From contig NZ_JAVCAP010000014.1 in assembly GCF_030769565.1 (NCBI RefSeq), positions 179,554 to 243,553 of the forward strand: 64,000 nucleotides of DNA. The letters are read 5' to 3'. Shown piece after piece: positions 1 through 8,410 of this stretch. Within the stretch, counting starts at the first letter, position 1; every line of letters starts with the position of its first letter. Below the pieces are notes generated by a model. That model was not told the DNA's origin. It saw only the letters and a program-made list of their open reading frames with translations, and did no database searches. Source of the DNA: Methylophilus aquaticus. Lineage in GTDB: Bacteria > Pseudomonadota > Gammaproteobacteria > Burkholderiales > Methylophilaceae. The translations under genes and the position numbers were made by a program.

Positions 1-62
1 CCATGTGGTGATCTCTTTGCAGCTAAGCGTTTAGCTTTAAGTTTATAGATGCGATATGTCAA
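1..62 (-). CDS. Possible N-terminus of pstA, cut by window edge
   Basis: Downstream of pstC on the minus strand one expects the second permease gene, pstA. A frame opening with a TTG at 62 reads LTYRIYKLKAKRLAAKR to the edge, and the same frame upstream (overlapping the pstC end) encodes a hydrophobic run, so it could be a real N-terminal region. A competing ATG lies at positions 4-2 in another frame. The frame and start cannot be settled from about 60 bases, so the call rests mainly on gene order. Confidence 0.25.
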   Translation of the reverse strand, partial: MTYRIYKLKAKRLAAKRSPH

Positions 63-91
63 TATTGAGACAGCTACTATTGCAGGGGCGA

Positions 92-1033
92 TTAATAGTG
101 TTCGCGATATTTTTTGCGTATCCAGTGCCCGATAATATTGAATGACAATGTCATCACCATCAATACCAGGCCTGCAGCAAAAATACTCTGATAGCCGATG
201 CTGCCATGTGGCAAATCTCCCATGGCGACCTGAACAATATAAGCCGTAATGGTTGCTGCGCCTTCAAGTGGATTGAATGTTAATGTCGGTTGCTGACCGG
301 CGGCAACGGCCACCACCATGGTTTCACCAACAGCACGCGAGACGGCTAAAATGTAGGCAGCTACAATGCCTGAAGTTGCGGCGGGGGCAACCACTTTGAT
401 GGCAGTTTGAAAGCGCGTTGCGCCCATCGCATAAGAACCTTCGCGCATACTCATGGGTACGGCACGCATGGCATCTTCTGATAAGGATGCAATATAGGGA
501 ATAATCATCACACCCATCACAATCCCTGCACTCAGCATATTAAAGCTGGGTAACTCGGGGTACACTGACTGCAGCAATGGCGTCACAAAAAACAAGGCAA
601 AGTAACCAAATACCACAGTGGGCACACCTACCAAAAGCTCGAGAATCGGCTTGACCGTTTCGCGTGCCTTGTGCGATGCAAATTCGGACAGGAAAATAGC
701 CGTAATCGTCCCGATAGGCACCGCCACTGCCAGTGCAATTGCAGAAGTCGTCAGTGTGCCAGAGACCAGCGGCATGATGCCATAGTGCGCATCTTCAAAT
801 AACGGCGTCCATTCGGTGGCGGTAAAGAATTCAACAACAGAGACTGTCTTGAAAAAACTGACTGACTCATACAACAGTACCCCGACAATCGCAAAGGTCG
901 TCGCGACGGCTGTCAGTGCGGCCAACATCAAAATCAATTCGATGATGCGTTCTTTGACGTTTCTACGGATGTTTTTTGCCAGTCTGGGACTGATGGTCAA
1001 TTCCATGGGTGCTTGCATTGCTTGGGTCGCCAT
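92..1033 (-). CDS. pstC: Phosphate ABC transporter permease PstC
   Basis: Inner-membrane permease subunit of the high-affinity phosphate importer PstSCAB. The 313-residue product has a short cytoplasmic N-terminus, a first membrane helix near residues 30-55 and the permease core with the EAA-type cytoplasmic loop around residues 195-215 (EGSYAMGATRFQTAIKVV), followed by a glycine-rich helix with AVSRAVGETMVV typical of PstC. Length fits the family. It follows pstS on the same strand with about 100 bases between, in which a hairpin terminator probably lowers permease expression relative to the binding protein. pstA should follow and is cut by the edge. Expression is expected to depend on the Pho box upstream of pstS. 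No strong Shine-Dalgarno is visible before the ATG. Confidence 0.95.
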   Translation of the reverse strand: MATQAMQAPMELTISPRLAKNIRRNVKERIIELILMLAALTAVATTFAIVGVLLYESVSFFKTVSVVEFFTATEWTPLFEDAHYGIMPLVSGTLTTSAIALAVAVPIGTITAIFLSEFASHKARETVKPILELLVGVPTVVFGYFALFFVTPLLQSVYPELPSFNMLSAGIVMGVMIIPYIASLSEDAMRAVPMSMREGSYAMGATRFQTAIKVVAPAATSGIVAAYILAVSRAVGETMVVAVAAGQQPTLTFNPLEGAATITAYIVQVAMGDLPHGSIGYQSIFAAGLVLMVMTLSFNIIGHWIRKKYREHY

Positions 1034-1097
1034 AATGTGTTGGTCTGCCGAGAGTTGAATTTTAGCGGATAAATCACTTGAATTTCGAATAAGCCTG

Positions 1098-1121
1098 AAA
1101 AAAAGGGGCTGGTGTAGCCCC
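1098..1121 (-). terminator. Attenuating hairpin between pstS and pstC
   Basis: On the minus strand a stem GGGGCT/AGCCCC (1105-1121) with a 5-base loop is followed by seven T. It lies just after the pstS stop and before pstC, where partial termination would yield more binding protein than permease. Confidence 0.75.
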
Positions 1122-1131
1122 GTTTTTCATA

Positions 1132-2127
1132 TTATTTGATTCTGGAGAGCAAGTCAGTTATTTTGATACCCACTTCTGAGGTGCCGTTAAATCCGGTACC
1201 CGGTTTCATGGCTTTGAAATGTGTTTTTACCGCATCATAATCCTCTTTAGGCAATGGCACGTATTTCACCTCTTTTACCAGTTTTGGTGCGTTTTCCAGG
1301 TAAAAGTTTACGAATGCTTTGACTTCAGGTTTAAACGCTGCAGAAGTGGCATTCACATAAATAAATATTGGGCGTGAAAGTGGTTGGTAAGTACCATCCA
1401 TCACCGTTGCTTCTGAAGGCAAAACCGGTTTACCGCCTTCTTTGGCAACCACAGGCACAGCTTTCAATTTGTCAGTGTTTTCCTCATAGTATGCCATGCC
1501 AAAATAAGCCATGCCGCCCAAGTTGCCTGAGACGCCTTGTACCAGCACATTGTCATCTTCAGAAGGCGTGTAGTCGGTGCGGCTGGCCTTGGATTTGCCA
1601 TTCACCGCTTCAGTAAAGTAATCAAATGTGCCTGATGCGGTCCCAGGGCCATACAGGTTCATGGCTTTGTCGGGGTAAGTCGCGTTCAATTGTTTCCAGT
1701 TTTTAATTTTAGAGCCTGGTTCCCAGACTTTTTTCAACTCGGCAACAGTCAGTTGCTTCACCCAGTCATTTTTAGCATTGACGACGACGGTCAAGGCATC
1801 GTAGGCAATGGGCAGTTCAATAAATTGCACCCCACCTTCTTTACAGGCATCGATTTCTTTTTGGCTGATCGGACGGGAAGCATCGGAAATATCTGTTTCA
1901 CCGCGGCAGAATTTTTTGAAACCACCGCCTGTGCCAGATTCGCCCACTGTGACTTTTACGCCTTTGGCTTTTTGAAATTCTTCGGCTACCGCCTCAGTAA
2001 TAGGGTACACGGTGCTTGAGCCATCAATTTTGATGATCTTGTCAGCCGCAATAGCGGATGTGCTCATGCTGAATGCCTGTGTGATTAAAGAGAGCATTAA
2101 AGCGTTGCGAAACAGCTGGGATTTCAT
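1132..2127 (-). CDS. pstS: Phosphate-binding periplasmic protein PstS
   Basis: Periplasmic substrate-binding component of the Pst phosphate importer. The 331-residue product starts with a Sec signal peptide (hydrophobic stretch about residues 8-26, ending STSAIAA) and then the diagnostic [17 protein letters not shown] near the mature N-terminus, followed by [26 protein letters not shown], the phosphate-contacting segment of PstS proteins. A second phosphate-loop region [16 protein letters not shown] lies near residue 160. The start is supported by AGGAG 9 bases upstream. It is preceded by a Pho-box-like direct repeat and followed by an attenuating hairpin before pstC, so it is probably the highly expressed first gene of a PhoB-controlled operon. 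Confidence 0.97.
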   Translation of the reverse strand: MKSQLFRNALMLSLITQAFSMSTSAIAADKIIKIDGSSTVYPITEAVAEEFQKAKGVKVTVGESGTGGGFKKFCRGETDISDASRPISQKEIDACKEGGVQFIELPIAYDALTVVVNAKNDWVKQLTVAELKKVWEPGSKIKNWKQLNATYPDKAMNLYGPGTASGTFDYFTEAVNGKSKASRTDYTPSEDDNVLVQGVSGNLGGMAYFGMAYYEENTDKLKAVPVVAKEGGKPVLPSEATVMDGTYQPLSRPIFIYVNATSAAFKPEVKAFVNFYLENAPKLVKEVKYVPLPKEDYDAVKTHFKAMKPGTGFNGTSEVGIKITDLLSRIK

Positions 2128-2183
2128 CTATACACTCCTAGTGTGTTTGTTTGTTGTAATGATGTGGATCATAGAAACATAAT

Positions 2184-2201
2184 GTGACAAAAATGTGACA
2201 A
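2184..2201 (-). promoter_or_regulatory. Pho box upstream of pstS
   Basis: Two identical 7-mers TTGTCAC separated by ATTT, i.e. an 11-base period, lie about 57 bases upstream of the pstS ATG. This is the 7-4-7 direct-repeat architecture of PhoB binding sites (consensus half site CTGTCAT). Binding is inferred from the match and from the gene it precedes. Confidence 0.8.
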
Positions 2202-2207
2202 AAAATG

Positions 2208-2232
2208 AAAAAGGCGCCTAGTGCGCCTTTTT
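2208..2232 (-). terminator. Terminator after pit
   Basis: Stem AAAAAGGCGC/GCGCCTTTTT with a five-base loop, 14 bases beyond the pit stop codon. It is T-rich on both sides, so it can stop transcription in either direction and separates the pit unit from the pstS promoter. Confidence 0.8.
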
Positions 2233-2245
2233 GTTACTGAATGCC

Positions 2246-3247
2246 TTATAAAAAGCCCTTGCCAATATGATAAGCAAAGGCGGCCATGATCGCGGCACAG
2301 GGGATGGTGAGCACCCATGCCCAGACAATCCGTGAAGCCAGGCCCCAGCGCACAGCAGTGGCCCTGCGTGACAGTCCTACCCCGACAATGGCGCCGGTAA
2401 TGGTGTGGGTGGTTGAAACGGGAATGCCGAGGCTGGTCGCTAAAAATAGGGCAATGGAGCCGGAGGTCTGCGCAGAGAAGCCTCCGGTCGGGCGAATGCG
2501 GGTAATGCCCATGCCCATCGTGCGCACAATCCGCCATCCTCCAAACAGGGTTCCTAATCCCATGGCCAGCTGGCAGGCAATCACCACCCAGAACGGTACA
2601 TGGAAATCCCCTTGCAAATAGCCATTGGCAAATAACAATACCGTAATGATCCCCATGGTTTTTTGCGCATCGTTGGCACCGTGACCGAGGCTGAACAATG
2701 AAGAGGAGATAAATTGCATTTTGTTGAAGCGACTCTCGATTTTATAGGGCGAAGACTTTTGGAACACCCACAAAATACCAATCGAAAGCATCATTGCCAG
2801 TAACATGCCAAACAGTGGGGAAAGGATGATCGCAATGCCGGTGCTGATGAGTTTGCTGCCTAAAATCACCCCCTTGGTTCCAGAGTGGGCCATGCCTGCC
2901 CCAATCAGGCCACCAATCAGTGCATGCGATGAGGAGGAAGGGATGCCGAACCACCAGGTAATCACGTTCCACGCAATCGCACCAAACAAGGCGCCAAATA
3001 CCACTGTATTGTTCACGATATTCGGGTCGATAATGCCTTTTCCCACGGTATCTGCCACATGCAGGCCAAAAAACAGGAAAGCCACAAAGTTAAAGAAGGC
3101 GGCCCAGATCACCGCCGCCTGCGGGGTGAGCAACCGTGTGGAAACCATGAGTGCAATTGAATTGGCTGCATCATGAAAACCGTTCATGAAGTCGAAAATC
3201 AAAGCGACGATGACCAGCACCGCCATGACAAGAAGGACATGATCCAT
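2246..3247 (-). CDS. pit: Inorganic phosphate transporter, PiT family
   Basis: Low-affinity, cation-coupled phosphate permease of the inner membrane. The 333-residue product shows the two PiT signature repeats, one at the N-terminus (DFMNGFHDAANSIA, about residues 19-32) and one in the second half (SLGHGANDAQKTMG, near residue 187), each in an amphipathic region between membrane helices. A third recognisable segment is GIPVSTTHTITGAIVG. It starts 9 bases after the stop of the DUF47 gene, so the two are one transcription unit; this DUF47-pit pairing is common in proteobacteria, where the PhoU-like partner is thought to control the carrier. Co-location with pst puts both uptake routes next to each other. 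Confidence 0.96.
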   Translation of the reverse strand: MDHVLLVMAVLVIVALIFDFMNGFHDAANSIALMVSTRLLTPQAAVIWAAFFNFVAFLFFGLHVADTVGKGIIDPNIVNNTVVFGALFGAIAWNVITWWFGIPSSSSHALIGGLIGAGMAHSGTKGVILGSKLISTGIAIILSPLFGMLLAMMLSIGILWVFQKSSPYKIESRFNKMQFISSSLFSLGHGANDAQKTMGIITVLLFANGYLQGDFHVPFWVVIACQLAMGLGTLFGGWRIVRTMGMGITRIRPTGGFSAQTSGSIALFLATSLGIPVSTTHTITGAIVGVGLSRRATAVRWGLASRIVWAWVLTIPCAAIMAAFAYHIGKGFL

Positions 3248-3255
3248 GACTGATC

Positions 3256-3912
3256 CTAGATACGTTCGAGCACAACGCCGTGAATTACGTCGGCGACATC
3301 TTCACAGCTGTCTACGGCCTCTTCAAACAGATCGTACAATTGTTTTGAGCGGATCAGCGTGCGTGCATCATGATCTTCCGAGAACAAGCGATGCATGCCA
3401 GAACGCATGATATGGTCGGCTTCGCCTTCAATTTTGCTGATTTCTTCACAGGTACGCAAAATGCGCTCGGCATTTTTCATGTCCGACAGCATATGGACAG
3501 CATCCTGTACTTTTTCGGAAGCACGCAAAAGGATTTGGGCCAATGCGACCATTTCAGGAGTAAATTTGGTGTGACCGTAGATTTCTGCACTTTGTGGAAT
3601 GGCTTCCATATAGTCAATGATGTCATCCAGCGCCATAGCCAGCTCACGGATTTCTCGGCGGTCAAACGGGGTAATAAAGGTTTTGTGCAAAGACAGCAAA
3701 ATCTCTTTGGTGTATTCGTCCGCTTCAGATTCGATTTTCCTGATTTCTGCAAAATGGGTTTGGAAGCCTGCCTGATCAACGACGGCGGCCATCAGGGCCA
3801 GCACTTTGGAACCGCGTACAGCACAATCAGCCAGATTGTTAAAGAGTACAAAGTAATTTTCATTTCTGGGGGTGATTGCAGCCATGATTCGGCCAAAAGT
3901 GGCATTCGCCAT
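3256..3912 (-). CDS. PhoU-like DUF47 protein, Pit accessory
   Basis: Predicted cytoplasmic all-helical protein of the DUF47 (TIGR00153/PhoU-like) family, 218 residues, with the metal-binding style acidic motifs EADEYTKEI, DDIIDYMEA, EGEADHI and EEAVDSCEDVADVI. The family accompanies Pit carriers and is thought to modulate phosphate uptake. An in-frame ATG exists at 3981, but the one at 3912 (MANATFGRIM) is chosen because it has GGGAG six bases upstream and begins at the conserved N-terminus; the longer version would also run through the repeats that look like a Pho box. Translation continues almost directly into pit. Confidence 0.93.
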   Translation of the reverse strand: MANATFGRIMAAITPRNENYFVLFNNLADCAVRGSKVLALMAAVVDQAGFQTHFAEIRKIESEADEYTKEILLSLHKTFITPFDRREIRELAMALDDIIDYMEAIPQSAEIYGHTKFTPEMVALAQILLRASEKVQDAVHMLSDMKNAERILRTCEEISKIEGEADHIMRSGMHRLFSEDHDARTLIRSKQLYDLFEEAVDSCEDVADVIHGVVLERI

Positions 3913-3940
3913 TGAGAGCTCCCTGTAGGTATCAAGTTTT

Positions 3941-3980
3941 GTGACAGTAATTTTACTATTTTGTGACATATTATGTGACA
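3941..3980 (-). promoter_or_regulatory. Pho-box-like repeats upstream of DUF47-pit
   Basis: Three TGTCAC copies in the same orientation, at 3980-3975, 3968-3963 and 3946-3941. The spacing is 12 and then 22 bases (two 11-base turns), close to but not exactly the Pho-box period. They lie 29-68 bases upstream of the chosen start. In Sinorhizobium the equivalent orfA-pit operon is repressed by PhoB, which makes the same role plausible here. Confidence 0.55.
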
Positions 3981-4080
3981 AAAATATATATGGGCGGGCT
4001 GCATGGATAGTGGGATACGGTCTTAACCGTTGGCACAGCTACTGTATAATAGCGCCTTTTATACGACCTAGACCGAAATT

Positions 4081-5185
4081 ATGGAAGCCGAACAACTTAA
4101 TGCTATTGCCAATGCGCTCAATGATTTAAGTGCACGTCATCAATCGCTCAGGGGGTATCTTTGACTACGAAAACAAGCAGCAGCGCTTAGAGGAAGTCAA
4201 CGGTCTGCTCGAAGACCCCAAAGTCTGGGATGACGCTGAAAAAGCACAAAAACTGGGCAAAGAGAAACGCATGCTGGAAAACGTGGTCATGACGCTGGAC
4301 GCGGTTGCACAGTCGCTGGGCGATAGCCGCGAACTGTTTGATATGGCGCGTGAAGAAAATGACGACGATACTTTGTTAAGCGTCAGCGACGATGTGCAGA
4401 AAATTGAAAAGACCATCGCCGACATGGAGTTTAAACGCATGTTTTCGCAACCCATGGATGCGAACAACTGCTTTATCGAGTTTCAGTCCGGCAGCGGCGG
4501 TACAGAAGCGCAGGATTGGGCAGGCATGCTGTTACGCATGTATTTACGCTATGTGGAGCGCAAAGGCTTCAAAGTGGAGGTGCTGGAAGAGTCTGAGGGC
4601 GATATTGCCGGTATTAAAGGCGCATCTATTAAAGTAACCGGTGATTATGCTTTTGGCACCTTGCGTACAGAAAGCGGCGTCCATCGTCTGGTGCGTAAAT
4701 CGCCGTTTGATGCAAACTCCAAGCGCCACACCAGCTTTGCCAGTGTGCAGATCTTTCCGGAAGTGGATGATTCGATTGAAATTGAAATCAACCCTGCGGA
4801 TTTGCGGATTGACACCTACCGTGCCAGTGGTGCCGGTGGTCAGCACATTAACAAAACCGACTCAGCCGTGCGGATTACCCACTTGCCGACCAATGTGGTG
4901 GTGCAGTGCCAGAATGATCGTTCTCAGCATCGCAACAAAGAAGAGGCGATGAATATGCTGAAGGGCGCGTTATATAACCTTGAGTTAAGTAAACGCAACG
5001 AAGAAAAGCAGGCGCTGGAAGATGCCAAGACCGACATCGGCTGGGGACACCAGATTCGCAGCTATGTATTGGATCAGGGACGTATCAAGGACTTGCGTAC
5101 CAATGTCGAAATCGGCAATACGCAAGGCGTGCTGGACGGGGATTTAGACCCGTTTATCATGGAAAGCCTGAAGCAGGGCCTTTGA
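4081..5185 (+). CDS. prfB: Peptide chain release factor 2 (programmed +1 frameshift)
   Basis: RF2 recognises UGA and UAA stop codons and triggers peptide release. Translation starts at ATG 4081, runs 27 codons to an in-frame TGA at 4162-4164, and shifts +1 there to give a 367-residue protein. The recoding site is canonical: an internal Shine-Dalgarno-like AGGGGG (4150-4155), then TAT CTT TGA C. Downstream the product carries the release-factor core with the GGQ motif ([22 protein letters not shown]), which enters the peptidyl transferase centre, and the RF2 stop-recognition tripeptide SPF ([15 protein letters not shown]). The frameshift is autoregulatory: low RF2 delays termination at UGA and favours the shift. 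A strong terminator follows the stop. Confidence 0.98.
4150..4165 (+). promoter_or_regulatory. prfB +1 frameshift site
   Basis: AGGGGG-TAT-CTT-TGA-C: the SD-like hexamer sits three bases before the slippery CTT codon, directly followed by in-frame UGA. It matches the RF2 autoregulatory element conserved across bacteria. Confidence 0.97.
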
Positions 5186-5191
5186 TCAAAT

Positions 5192-5219
5192 AAAAGCCCG
5201 CCTGATGGCGGGCTTTTTG
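5192..5219 (+). terminator. prfB terminator
   Basis: Stem AAAAGCCCGCC/GGCGGGCTTTTT with loop TGAT, six bases after the prfB stop and ending in T5. Confidence 0.9.
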
Positions 5220-5325
5220 TTAAGCAGGCAATGCGATACAAAGCGTTACAGTACGATACACTGTTTACAACAGCCACCGCCTACAATAACCCTGTGATTT
5301 AGAGCAAGTGCGAGGGAGTGATCAG

Positions 5326-5613
5326 ATGGCGAGTATTATTTGTACGGTAAGTGCACAGTTTACGCAGAACATATTCTTGCGACTTGATGTGGATAAACGC
5401 GGCTATCTGGGGCAGCGTGAATTGGGGCGCGCACTGGAAGATGTCAGTGCGCACGAGGTGAAACAACTCATGCACACGCTGGATCAGGATGGTGACGCGC
5501 GCGTGACACCACATGAACTCCATTTAGCGATTATAGACTGGCTGAGTGAACCTAGCACGGCACAGGTTTCCCCTTCCTTTGCCAGGCTGGTAAGCTTTTA
5601 CGGTCCCGACTAA
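5326..5613 (+). CDS. Small EF-hand protein
   Basis: A 95-residue cytoplasmic protein without signal peptide. It contains a pair of EF-hand loops: DVDKRGYLGQRE (about residues 21-32), with D1, D3, G6 and E12 in place, and DQDGDARVTPHE (about residues 54-65), with D1, D3, D5 and E12, the better calcium site. The spacing fits a paired EF-hand domain. The start at 5326 is chosen over a GTG 18 bases upstream because GAGGGAG lies 8 bases before it. The ligand and partner are unknown; a calcium-sensing or buffering role is inference from the motif. Its stop overlaps the end of the convergent SEC-C gene by four bases. Confidence 0.8.
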   Translation: MASIICTVSAQFTQNIFLRLDVDKRGYLGQRELGRALEDVSAHEVKQLMHTLDQDGDARVTPHELHLAIIDWLSEPSTAQVSPSFARLVSFYGPD

Positions 5614-6002
5614 TTTTTATGTAGGTGGCCCTTTTCACCAAGATACAACCAGCGTCCATCCACACACTCAAACAGACTGTGTTCCTTCAGGATTGACTTT
5701 TTCTGCTGGCCGCTCTGATAGGTGGCCATAAAAGCCACTTCGGCATGGCCGGCATCAGTCTGGCGGTAAGATAACACCTGCAATTTTAGCCATTTGATAC
5801 CATTTAATTCGGCCAGAGACAGGCTGGCAGGACGGGTATTTGCATGCCAGGTTTCTAGAATATAGTCAGGCAATTTAAGCGCATACGCACTATAGCGCGA
5901 ACGCATCAGACGTTCTGCATCTGGCGCGGCTGTGCCTGCATGCAAGGGCTGGCAGCAGTCTGCATAAGAAGTGCCGCTATGGCATGGACAACGGTTTTTC
6001 AT
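5610..6002 (-). CDS. YchJ-like SEC-C motif protein
   Basis: A 130-residue protein of the YchJ/UPF0225 family. The N-terminus carries a SEC-C-like zinc motif, CPCHSGTSYADCC (residues 5-17). It is followed by the family signature RLMRSRYSAYAL and an NTF2-like fold region (WLKLQVLSYRQT, VAFMATYQSGQQ, HSLFECVDGRWLYL). GGAG lies five bases upstream of the ATG. The molecular function of YchJ proteins is not established; the metal motif resembles the C-terminus of SecA and suggests protein or nucleic-acid binding. It lies 71 bases after the ASCH gene and could be cotranscribed with it. Confidence 0.88.
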   Translation of the reverse strand: MKNRCPCHSGTSYADCCQPLHAGTAAPDAERLMRSRYSAYALKLPDYILETWHANTRPASLSLAELNGIKWLKLQVLSYRQTDAGHAEVAFMATYQSGQQKKSILKEHSLFECVDGRWLYLGEKGHLHKN

Positions 6003-6073
6003 TATGACTCCATTGCTTATAAATACGCTTTATACGCCAGCCAGGCAAGCAAGTGCCCATGCAAACGGATACA

Positions 6074-6550
6074 TTAAAATAATTCGGACTGTGCCGCTGG
6101 TGGCGCAGCCAGCAGCTGATCGACATTGATATCAAAAATGCCAAGTTTGCCAGCGCAAGGTATCCGCGGTAATGGTCTTGCTTGATCAAATAAAAAGCCA
6201 TAATACGCCTGATGCACACCGCCGAAGTGGGCCCGTTGCTCGTCACGCATGCCAGCGGGTAACTCCCCCGGCTTGCTGCACAACACGAGGCGGGCAATGC
6301 CAACCACACCGCCATATTCCAGTTTATCCCTGTCAGGGATAGGCACGTCGGTATGAGAGTTAATGTACTGATAATACGCTTCATACAGCCCTTTGCTGGC
6401 ATGTATGAGGATAGGCCCGCGGTAGGATGTGCCCCAGCTACGGTCATCTACCAGTAAATAGCCGTTGGCAATTAGCCATGCAACGGGTTGTTTGAACGAT
6501 AATGCCTTGATGACACCAGATGGGAAATCAGGCTGCGCTAACGTGGACAT
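6074..6550 (-). CDS. ASCH domain protein
   Basis: A 158-residue protein whose N-terminal half reads as an ASCH/PUA-like fold: ALSFKQPVAWLIANG near residue 17, the usual opening of ASCH domains, then RGPILIHASKG and GGVVGIARLVLC. ASCH proteins are small beta-barrel domains thought to bind RNA or modified nucleotides; a few members are amidohydrolases. No membrane segment or signal peptide is seen. It is immediately downstream of prfC on the same strand (32-base gap), which with the YchJ-like gene suggests a small translation-linked group, though that is inference. Confidence 0.75.
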   Translation of the reverse strand: MSTLAQPDFPSGVIKALSFKQPVAWLIANGYLLVDDRSWGTSYRGPILIHASKGLYEAYYQYINSHTDVPIPDRDKLEYGGVVGIARLVLCSKPGELPAGMRDEQRAHFGGVHQAYYGFLFDQARPLPRIPCAGKLGIFDINVDQLLAAPPAAQSELF

Positions 6551-6582
6551 CTCTGGCTATCCGACAATGCTATCGCCAGTAT

Positions 6583-8157
6583 TTAGGCGATTTCCCGCGT
6601 TTCCATAAACTGAATATCCGGATAGCGCTCTTGCGCCATTTGCAGGTTGACGCGGTTCGGCGCCAGATAGACATAATCATCTGCGCTATCCAGACCCACA
6701 TTAAAGCCGTATTTGTTTGCAATAGCTTTTAAATCTGCGTCAGAGCCTTTGAGCCAGCGCGCGGTGTAGCAGTCATAGGGTTCAAACACCATATCGACGC
6801 CATATTCGTGCTCCAGCCGGTGCGCCACGACATCAAATTGCAGCATGCCTACTGCGCCCAAAATCAAATCATTCGAGAGCAAGGGGCGGAACAGTTGCGC
6901 AGCACCCTCTTCAGACAGTTGTTTAAGTCCAATCTGTAGCTGTTTCATTTTCATAGGATTTTTAATCCTTGCTCGGCGGAAAAATTCCGGCGCAAAGCTT
7001 GGGATACCGATAAACTTAAGGGCTTCATTTTCTGTAAATGTGTCGCCTAGCTTAATTGTACCGTGGTTGGGAATGCCAATAATGTCGCCCGAGTACGCTT
7101 CATCCATGATGGTGCGGTCTTGTGCCATAAAAGTAATGGCGTTGTTCACATTGAGCATTTTGCCCGAGGCCACCTGCTTGATTTTCATGCCACGCTCAAA
7201 CCGGCCCGAGCATACGCGCAAAAAGGCAATGCGGTCACGGTGTTTGGGGTCCATATTGGCCTGGATTTTAAACACAAAGCCCGCAAATTTTTCTTCATTG
7301 GCGGCCACCGCACGGGTGGCTGTCTGGCGGGCTTGCGGGGGTGGCGAGAGGTCAACCACGGCATCCAGCAGGGATTGTACGCCAAAGTTGTTCACCGCCG
7401 AACCGAAGAATACTGGCGTCTGTTTGCCGCTTAAATAGCGTTCTTTGTTGAATTCATTTGAAGCGCCGCGCACCAGTTCGATATCTACGCGCAGTTCTTG
7501 CGCCTGATAACCGATCAGTTCATCCAGCCGAGGGTTATCAATGCCCTGTATGGTTTCTGACGTCCCTTTTTCGGCACGTGGGTCAAAGAACAAAATACTA
7601 TCCGTCACCAGGTTATATACGCCACGGAAGGTCTTTCCCATACCAATCGGCCAGGTCATGGGCGCGCATTCCATGCCCAGCGTGGTTTCGATTTCATCCA
7701 GCAACTCAATCGGCGCACGGCTTTCACGGTCCAGTTTGTTGATAAAAGTAATAATCGGTGTATCCCGCATGCGGCAGACGTTAAGCAGTTTTATGGTTTG
7801 TGCTTCCACACCATTGACCGAGTCAATCACCATCACTGCCGAGTCAACGGCGGTAAGAGTGCGGTAAGTGTCTTCCGAGAAGTCGTCATGGCCGGGCGTG
7901 TCGAGCAGGTTGACCATGTGCGCACGGTAGGGGAACTGCATGACCGAAGAAGTCACCGAGATACCGCGTTGTTTTTCCAGTTCCATCCAGTCAGAAGTTG
8001 CATGACGCGCCGCTTTACGGCCACGTACTTCACCCGCCACCTGAATCGCACCACCAAACCATAACAGTTTTTCGGTCAGGGTGGTTTTACCCGCATCAGG
8101 GTGAGAAATAATGGCAAAGGTACGCCGACGTTCAACTTCTTGCTGCAAACTGGACAT
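6583..8157 (-). CDS. prfC: Peptide chain release factor 3
   Basis: RF3 is a translational GTPase that recycles RF1/RF2 from the ribosome after termination. The 524-residue length matches the family. The G domain shows the P-loop [10 protein letters not shown] (residues 18-27), [10 protein letters not shown] (switch I), [14 protein letters not shown] (switch II) and NKLDRE. The later domains include the RF3-typical [13 protein letters not shown]-like C-terminus. The start at 8157 is fixed by homology of [14 protein letters not shown] to the family N-terminus. There is no Shine-Dalgarno; instead a hairpin followed by six T ends one base before the ATG, an odd leader that could attenuate expression. 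An ASCH gene follows. Confidence 0.97.
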   Translation of the reverse strand: MSSLQQEVERRRTFAIISHPDAGKTTLTEKLLWFGGAIQVAGEVRGRKAARHATSDWMELEKQRGISVTSSVMQFPYRAHMVNLLDTPGHDDFSEDTYRTLTAVDSAVMVIDSVNGVEAQTIKLLNVCRMRDTPIITFINKLDRESRAPIELLDEIETTLGMECAPMTWPIGMGKTFRGVYNLVTDSILFFDPRAEKGTSETIQGIDNPRLDELIGYQAQELRVDIELVRGASNEFNKERYLSGKQTPVFFGSAVNNFGVQSLLDAVVDLSPPPQARQTATRAVAANEEKFAGFVFKIQANMDPKHRDRIAFLRVCSGRFERGMKIKQVASGKMLNVNNAITFMAQDRTIMDEAYSGDIIGIPNHGTIKLGDTFTENEALKFIGIPSFAPEFFRRARIKNPMKMKQLQIGLKQLSEEGAAQLFRPLLSNDLILGAVGMLQFDVVAHRLEHEYGVDMVFEPYDCYTARWLKGSDADLKAIANKYGFNVGLDSADDYVYLAPNRVNLQMAQERYPDIQFMETREIA

Positions 8158-8158
8158 G

Positions 8159-8185
8159 AAAAAAGTGCGCTTTGGAAAAAAGCGC
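8159..8185 (-). terminator. Terminator-like hairpin abutting prfC start
   Basis: On the minus strand GCGCTTT and AAAGCGC form a seven-base stem around TTTCC, followed by AC, TTTTTT and C before the prfC ATG. It reads as an intrinsic terminator for anything upstream, including the 20-codon ORF, or as an attenuator for prfC. Confidence 0.65.
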
Positions 8186-8215
8186 TATTTTAACCTAATC
8201 AAGGACTTGCCCGGA

Positions 8216-8278
8216 TTATTTTCGCATCAGGAAAATGGCCACGGCCACGAATGCCACAAGGATAATCAAACCTTCCAT
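8216..8278 (-). CDS. Possible 20-residue membrane microprotein
   Basis: An ATG-initiated ORF encoding MEGLIILVAFVAVAIFLMRK: a single hydrophobic helix with an acidic N-terminus and a basic C-terminus, a typical orientation for a one-pass inner-membrane peptide. It lies upstream of prfC on the same strand and a terminator-like hairpin follows 31 bases after its stop. No good Shine-Dalgarno is present (the upstream stretch is AGAAAGTAAAGCA), and no homologue is recognised. It is a candidate only. Confidence 0.35.
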   Translation of the reverse strand: MEGLIILVAFVAVAIFLMRK

Positions 8279-8385
8279 TGCTTTACTTTCTGATATCCAT
8301 CTCAATGTTATGTAGCATGTCACATTGACTGACCACTTGTTTGGTTGGATGTCCGCTTCTCAAAACTCTGCCAAGCTACGTTTTC

Positions 8386-8409
8386 CCGCCTGCGCGTGAA
8401 TGCAGGCGG
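8386..8409. repeat. GC-rich hairpin next to acs relic
   Basis: Perfect 8-base inverted repeat CCGCCTGC/GCAGGCGG separated by 8 bases, directly after the relic acs stop codon. There is no T run in the acs direction, so terminator activity is doubtful; it may be the old acs terminator. Confidence 0.5.
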
Positions 8410-8410
8410 T

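Noticed and set aside
2169-2537. Minus-strand frame overlapping the pit and pstS upstream region, and many similar frames opposite real genes
   Set aside because: They are shadows of genes in other frames: no ribosome sites, no motifs, and base composition follows the codon pattern of the opposite gene.
3913-3981. Longer N-terminus for the DUF47 protein beginning MSHNMSQ
   Set aside because: It has no ribosome site, is not family-like and reads through the Pho-box-like repeats; the ATG at 3912 has GGGAG at good distance.
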